8,469 bases of DNA, taken from contig CAJQPD010000012.1 in the NCBI GenBank assembly GCA_905480085.1, positions 1 to 8,469 on the forward strand. The letters run 5' to 3'. Both the position numbers and the translations under genes were made by a program. Positions 6,527-8,469 of this stretch are shown piece by piece (position 1 is the stretch's first letter; each line of letters opens with the position of its first letter). The notes below the pieces were generated by a model. It saw only the letters and a program-made list of their open reading frames with translations. It made no database searches and had not been told where the DNA came from. The DNA is from an uncultured Acidimicrobiia bacterium (GTDB lineage Bacteria > Actinomycetota > Acidimicrobiia > Spongiisociales > JAENVV01).

Positions 6527-7966
6527 ATGTCTCTCGAGAAACCTCCCGCCTGGGTCACCGATGCCGTCTTTTACCAGATATTTCCTGATCGCTTCGCCTC
6601 ATCCGACCAATGGGAACAACCACCGAATCTGGAGCCCTGGGACGCTCCACCGACCCATCACGGTTACAAAGGTGGCAACCTGCTCGGCGTAATCGAGCAC
6701 CTCGATTATCTCGTCGACCTCGGCATCAACGCCCTCTACTTCAACCCCATCTTCGCTTCCGGCTCAAACCACAGATACCACGCCTGGGATTACTACCGGA
6801 TCGACCCGCTCCTCGGCGACGACGAGGTTTTCGACCAACTGATCACCGCCTGCCACGATCGGGGTATCCGGGTCGTACTCGACGGGGTCTTCAACCATAC
6901 CGGCCGGGGCTTCTTCCAGTTTTCGGATGTCGTTGAGAGCGGACAACAGTCGCCGTACGTCGACTGGTATCACTTCCATTCCTTCCCGGTGGAGGCATTC
7001 GGCCGTACTCCGAATTACGACGCCTGGTGGGGCATGCCGGCACTACCCAAGCTCAATACCGGGACGCCCCATGTGCGCGAATACCTCATGCAGGTTGCCG
7101 AGTACTGGGTGACACGAGGCATTGACGGCTGGCGCCTCGACGTCCCGCAGGAAATCACCACCCCCGGTTTCTGGGAGGAGTTCCGGGAGAGGGTTCGGGC
7201 AATCAACCCCGAGGCTTACATCGTGGCGGAAATCTGGGAAGACGCCTCAAACTGGATCTCATCAGGCGACCAGTTCGATGGAACCATGAACTATCTCTTC
7301 ACGGGCTATACGCTGGCATTCGTCGCCGGTGACTCCATTCCCCGTCACCTCACGACCGATCTCAACTACCCGCTCCACCCGGCTCTCGACGGGCAATCCT
7401 TCTCCGACGCCATGAATAATCTGATCGGTCTTTATCCCTGGTCGGCGACCCTGGCAAACCTCAACCTGCTCGACAGCCATGACGTCCCGAGAGTGCTCAC
7501 TTTGTGTGCAGACGATCCGATCGCTGTCGAATTGGCGGTGGCGATTCAGATGACATTTCCGGGCGCTCCGAGCATCTACTACGGGTCAGAAGTCGGCTTG
7601 ACCGGGGGGAGGGATCCTGAAAACCGGTCCGGATTCGATTGGGACGAGGACACGTGGAACCGGACGACTCTCGAAACCCACCGATCGCTCATTCGGCTTC
7701 GCCACGACCACCAGGCCCTCCGGACCGGGTCGTATCGAACGCTTCCAGTCGGTCCCGAGTTGTATGTCGTCGAGCGGGCTGACGAAACCGAACGGATTCT
7801 GGTGGCAGTCAATGCCAGCTATGCCGCTCACTCGGCCACCGTGCAAGAGGCTATCGGGACGACGTTCACCACTCTGTACGGAGATGGCGGCATCAGCAGC
7901 GACGGGACGACTACCCGACTCGCCGTCGCCCCCCGAACTGCGGTGATCTGGAGGGTTGAGAGCTAG
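6527..7966 (+). CDS. GH13 alpha-amylase-family glycosidase, neopullulanase/cyclomaltodextrinase type
   Basis: Retaining glycoside hydrolase of 479 residues, most likely cleaving alpha-1,4 (possibly also alpha-1,6) bonds in maltodextrins or cyclodextrins. The (b/a)8 barrel shows YQIFPDRF (16-23), conserved region I DGVFNH (119-124), region V LPKLN (173-177), region II GWRLD (201-205), region III VAEIW (233-237) and region IV SHD (317-319). The catalytic triad is D205 (nucleophile), E235 (acid/base) and D319, with supporting R203, H124 and H318, all present. LPKLN rather than QPDLN points to the neopullulanase subgroup. A short C-terminal beta domain follows from about 400. There is no signal peptide, so it acts in the cytosol, and no N-terminal starch-binding domain as many neopullulanases have. 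The ATG at 6527 sits nine codons before TDAVFYQIFPDRF, where such proteins usually begin. Exact substrate is not decided by sequence. Confidence 0.94.
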   Translation: MSLEKPPAWVTDAVFYQIFPDRFASSDQWEQPPNLEPWDAPPTHHGYKGGNLLGVIEHLDYLVDLGINALYFNPIFASGSNHRYHAWDYYRIDPLLGDDEVFDQLITACHDRGIRVVLDGVFNHTGRGFFQFSDVVESGQQSPYVDWYHFHSFPVEAFGRTPNYDAWWGMPALPKLNTGTPHVREYLMQVAEYWVTRGIDGWRLDVPQEITTPGFWEEFRERVRAINPEAYIVAEIWEDASNWISSGDQFDGTMNYLFTGYTLAFVAGDSIPRHLTTDLNYPLHPALDGQSFSDAMNNLIGLYPWSATLANLNLLDSHDVPRVLTLCADDPIAVELAVAIQMTFPGAPSIYYGSEVGLTGGRDPENRSGFDWDEDTWNRTTLETHRSLIRLRHDHQALRTGSYRTLPVGPELYVVERADETERILVAVNASYAAHSATVQEAIGTTFTTLYGDGGISSDGTTTRLAVAPRTAVIWRVES

Positions 7967-7991
7967 CGAACGGCTGGAGAGGCGGGCTCTG

Positions 7992-8297
7992 TCAGTTGAC
8001 GGTAACCGTAACGGTGGCAGTGGCGGTCAGGCCGGCGGGATCCGCCATGGTGTAGCTGAACGTGTCGGTACCTGAGAAGGCCGCTGGCGGCGTGTACACG
8101 CAGGCCACGTCACAAGAAACGGTCCCACCCTGGGCCGAAGAGGCATCGGACGCAACGATGGATCGTTGCTGCCCCTCGGGATCAGAGTCATTGGTGAGGA
8201 CATAGACGACCACCGCACCGGAGCGGGGCGCCGGGACGCCCCTATGGTAGACGAAACGCCGGAACCTATCGGCCCTTTTTCGATCCCTTGGGACCAT
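7992..8297 (-). pseudogene. Single Ig-like/cadherin-type repeat, probable C-terminal remnant of a surface protein
   Basis: A 101-residue reading frame whose residues 28-101 match the tandem Ig-like (cadherin-like) repeats of large bacterial surface proteins: a VLTNDSDPEG strand-turn, GGTVSCDVACVYTPPAAF, SGTDTFSYTMADPAG, then TATATVTVTVN and stop, the usual way such repeats end. Residues 1-27 are arginine-rich, do not look like the repeat's first strand, and contain no signal peptide. No ribosome binding site is seen before the ATG at 8297, and the frame stays open only to a stop at 8346-8348, inside apaG on the other strand. Homologous proteins have many repeats and an export signal, so this is most simply the decayed end of a larger gene whose 5' part is lost. 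C62 and C66 are unusual in the repeat. A real small protein is less likely but cannot be excluded. It fills most of the 370 bases between the GH13 gene and apaG. Confidence 0.55.
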
Positions 8298-8321
8298 CGA
8301 GTCAACACCGAGACGGGACGC

Positions 8322-8327
8322 TACAAT
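8322..8327 (+). promoter_or_regulatory. apaG: Possible -10 element of apaG
   Basis: TACAAT, close to consensus, ending nine bases before the apaG ATG. GAGTCA at 8299-8304 would be the -35 with a 17-base spacer but matches only three of six positions. A start point from this box would leave almost no leader. Confidence 0.35.
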
Positions 8328-8332
8328 GAGGT
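8328..8332 (+). promoter_or_regulatory. apaG: Shine-Dalgarno-like GAGGT before apaG
   Basis: GAGGT four bases before the ATG at 8337. It supports this start, although transcription from the adjacent TACAAT would leave it out of the mRNA, so only one of the two signals may be real. Confidence 0.4.
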
Positions 8333-8336
8333 CGCG

Positions 8337-8469
8337 ATGACGGGCTCAGAGACTACGACACAGGGAATCCGCGTCACGGTGGAGTCCGAGCTGTCGAGCG
8401 AGCGTTCGGCGCCGGGCCGCTGGTTCTTTCTCTACACGATCACCATCGCCAACGAGGGGCACGAGACGG
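8337..8469 (+). CDS. apaG: ApaG family protein, N-terminal fragment
   Basis: Only the first 44 codons are inside the window. They read MTGSETTTQGIRVTVESEL, then a short loop and GRWFFLYTITIANEGHET. ApaG proteins are about 125 residues, a single fibronectin-III-like beta domain, and begin with just this pattern: an IxVxVxS first strand followed by FxYTITIxNxG. The biochemical role is not settled; the E. coli gene is linked to the apaH operon and the Salmonella homologue (CorD) to cobalt resistance and magnesium efflux. No neighbouring gene here helps to decide. The ATG is the first in this frame after the promoter-like box; an upstream ATG at 8326 is in another frame and soon stops. Confidence 0.85.
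   Translation, partial: MTGSETTTQGIRVTVESELSSERSAPGRWFFLYTITIANEGHET

Noticed and set aside
7955..7994. Possible terminator between the GH13 gene and the Ig-like frame
   Set aside because: Only 5-base arms (AGAGC/GCTCT) with a long loop and no T-run; too weak to call.
7999..8009. Perfect palindrome ACGGT-A-ACCGT as a possible operator or terminator stem
   Set aside because: It comes from the Thr-Val alternation coded at the end of the Ig-like repeat, and no T-run follows.

Overview
The window looks like a chromosomal piece of an actinobacterium (Actinomycetota), possibly of the class Acidimicrobiia. The phylum call rests on moderately high GC, a ClpS of the actinobacterial type (WDDPVNLM and LMLQVHNEG motifs), and the clpS-DUF2017 gene pair that is characteristic of Actinobacteria. 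The class is only a guess. No tRNA, rRNA, CRISPR array, insertion sequence or phage gene is visible.

Left part (1-4231, all on the minus strand, listed in transcription order): clpS, a DUF2017 gene overlapping it by 4 bases, a TrmA/RlmD-family RNA uracil-C5 methyltransferase, then the [2Fe-2S] small subunit and the molybdopterin-binding large subunit of a xanthine dehydrogenase/CO dehydrogenase-family enzyme. The large subunit runs off the left edge. It carries the form II active-site loop AYRGAGR, so CO oxidation cannot be assumed.

Middle part: an AT-rich divergent intergenic region (4232-4350) holds the best promoter of the window and repeats that could be an operator. It drives two plus-strand genes: a 100-residue protein with a basic helical N-terminus and an Sm-like/small-barrel C-terminus, and a CpaE/MinD-like ATPase with a receiver-like N-terminal domain and a degenerate P-loop. 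This pair is the least understood part of the window. Facing it, 3 bases away, is pheA (prephenate dehydratase, phenylalanine synthesis).

Right part: pheA is divergent, across 48 bases, from a cytosolic GH13 enzyme of the neopullulanase/cyclomaltodextrinase type. Then comes a minus-strand ORF with one Ig-like repeat that looks like the surviving C-terminus of a larger surface protein, and finally the start of apaG at the right edge.

The window is mostly housekeeping and metabolic genes. I see no clear new multi-gene system. The most interesting candidates are the small-barrel protein with its degenerate ATPase, the form II molybdenum hydroxylase, and the ClpS-DUF2017 pair.
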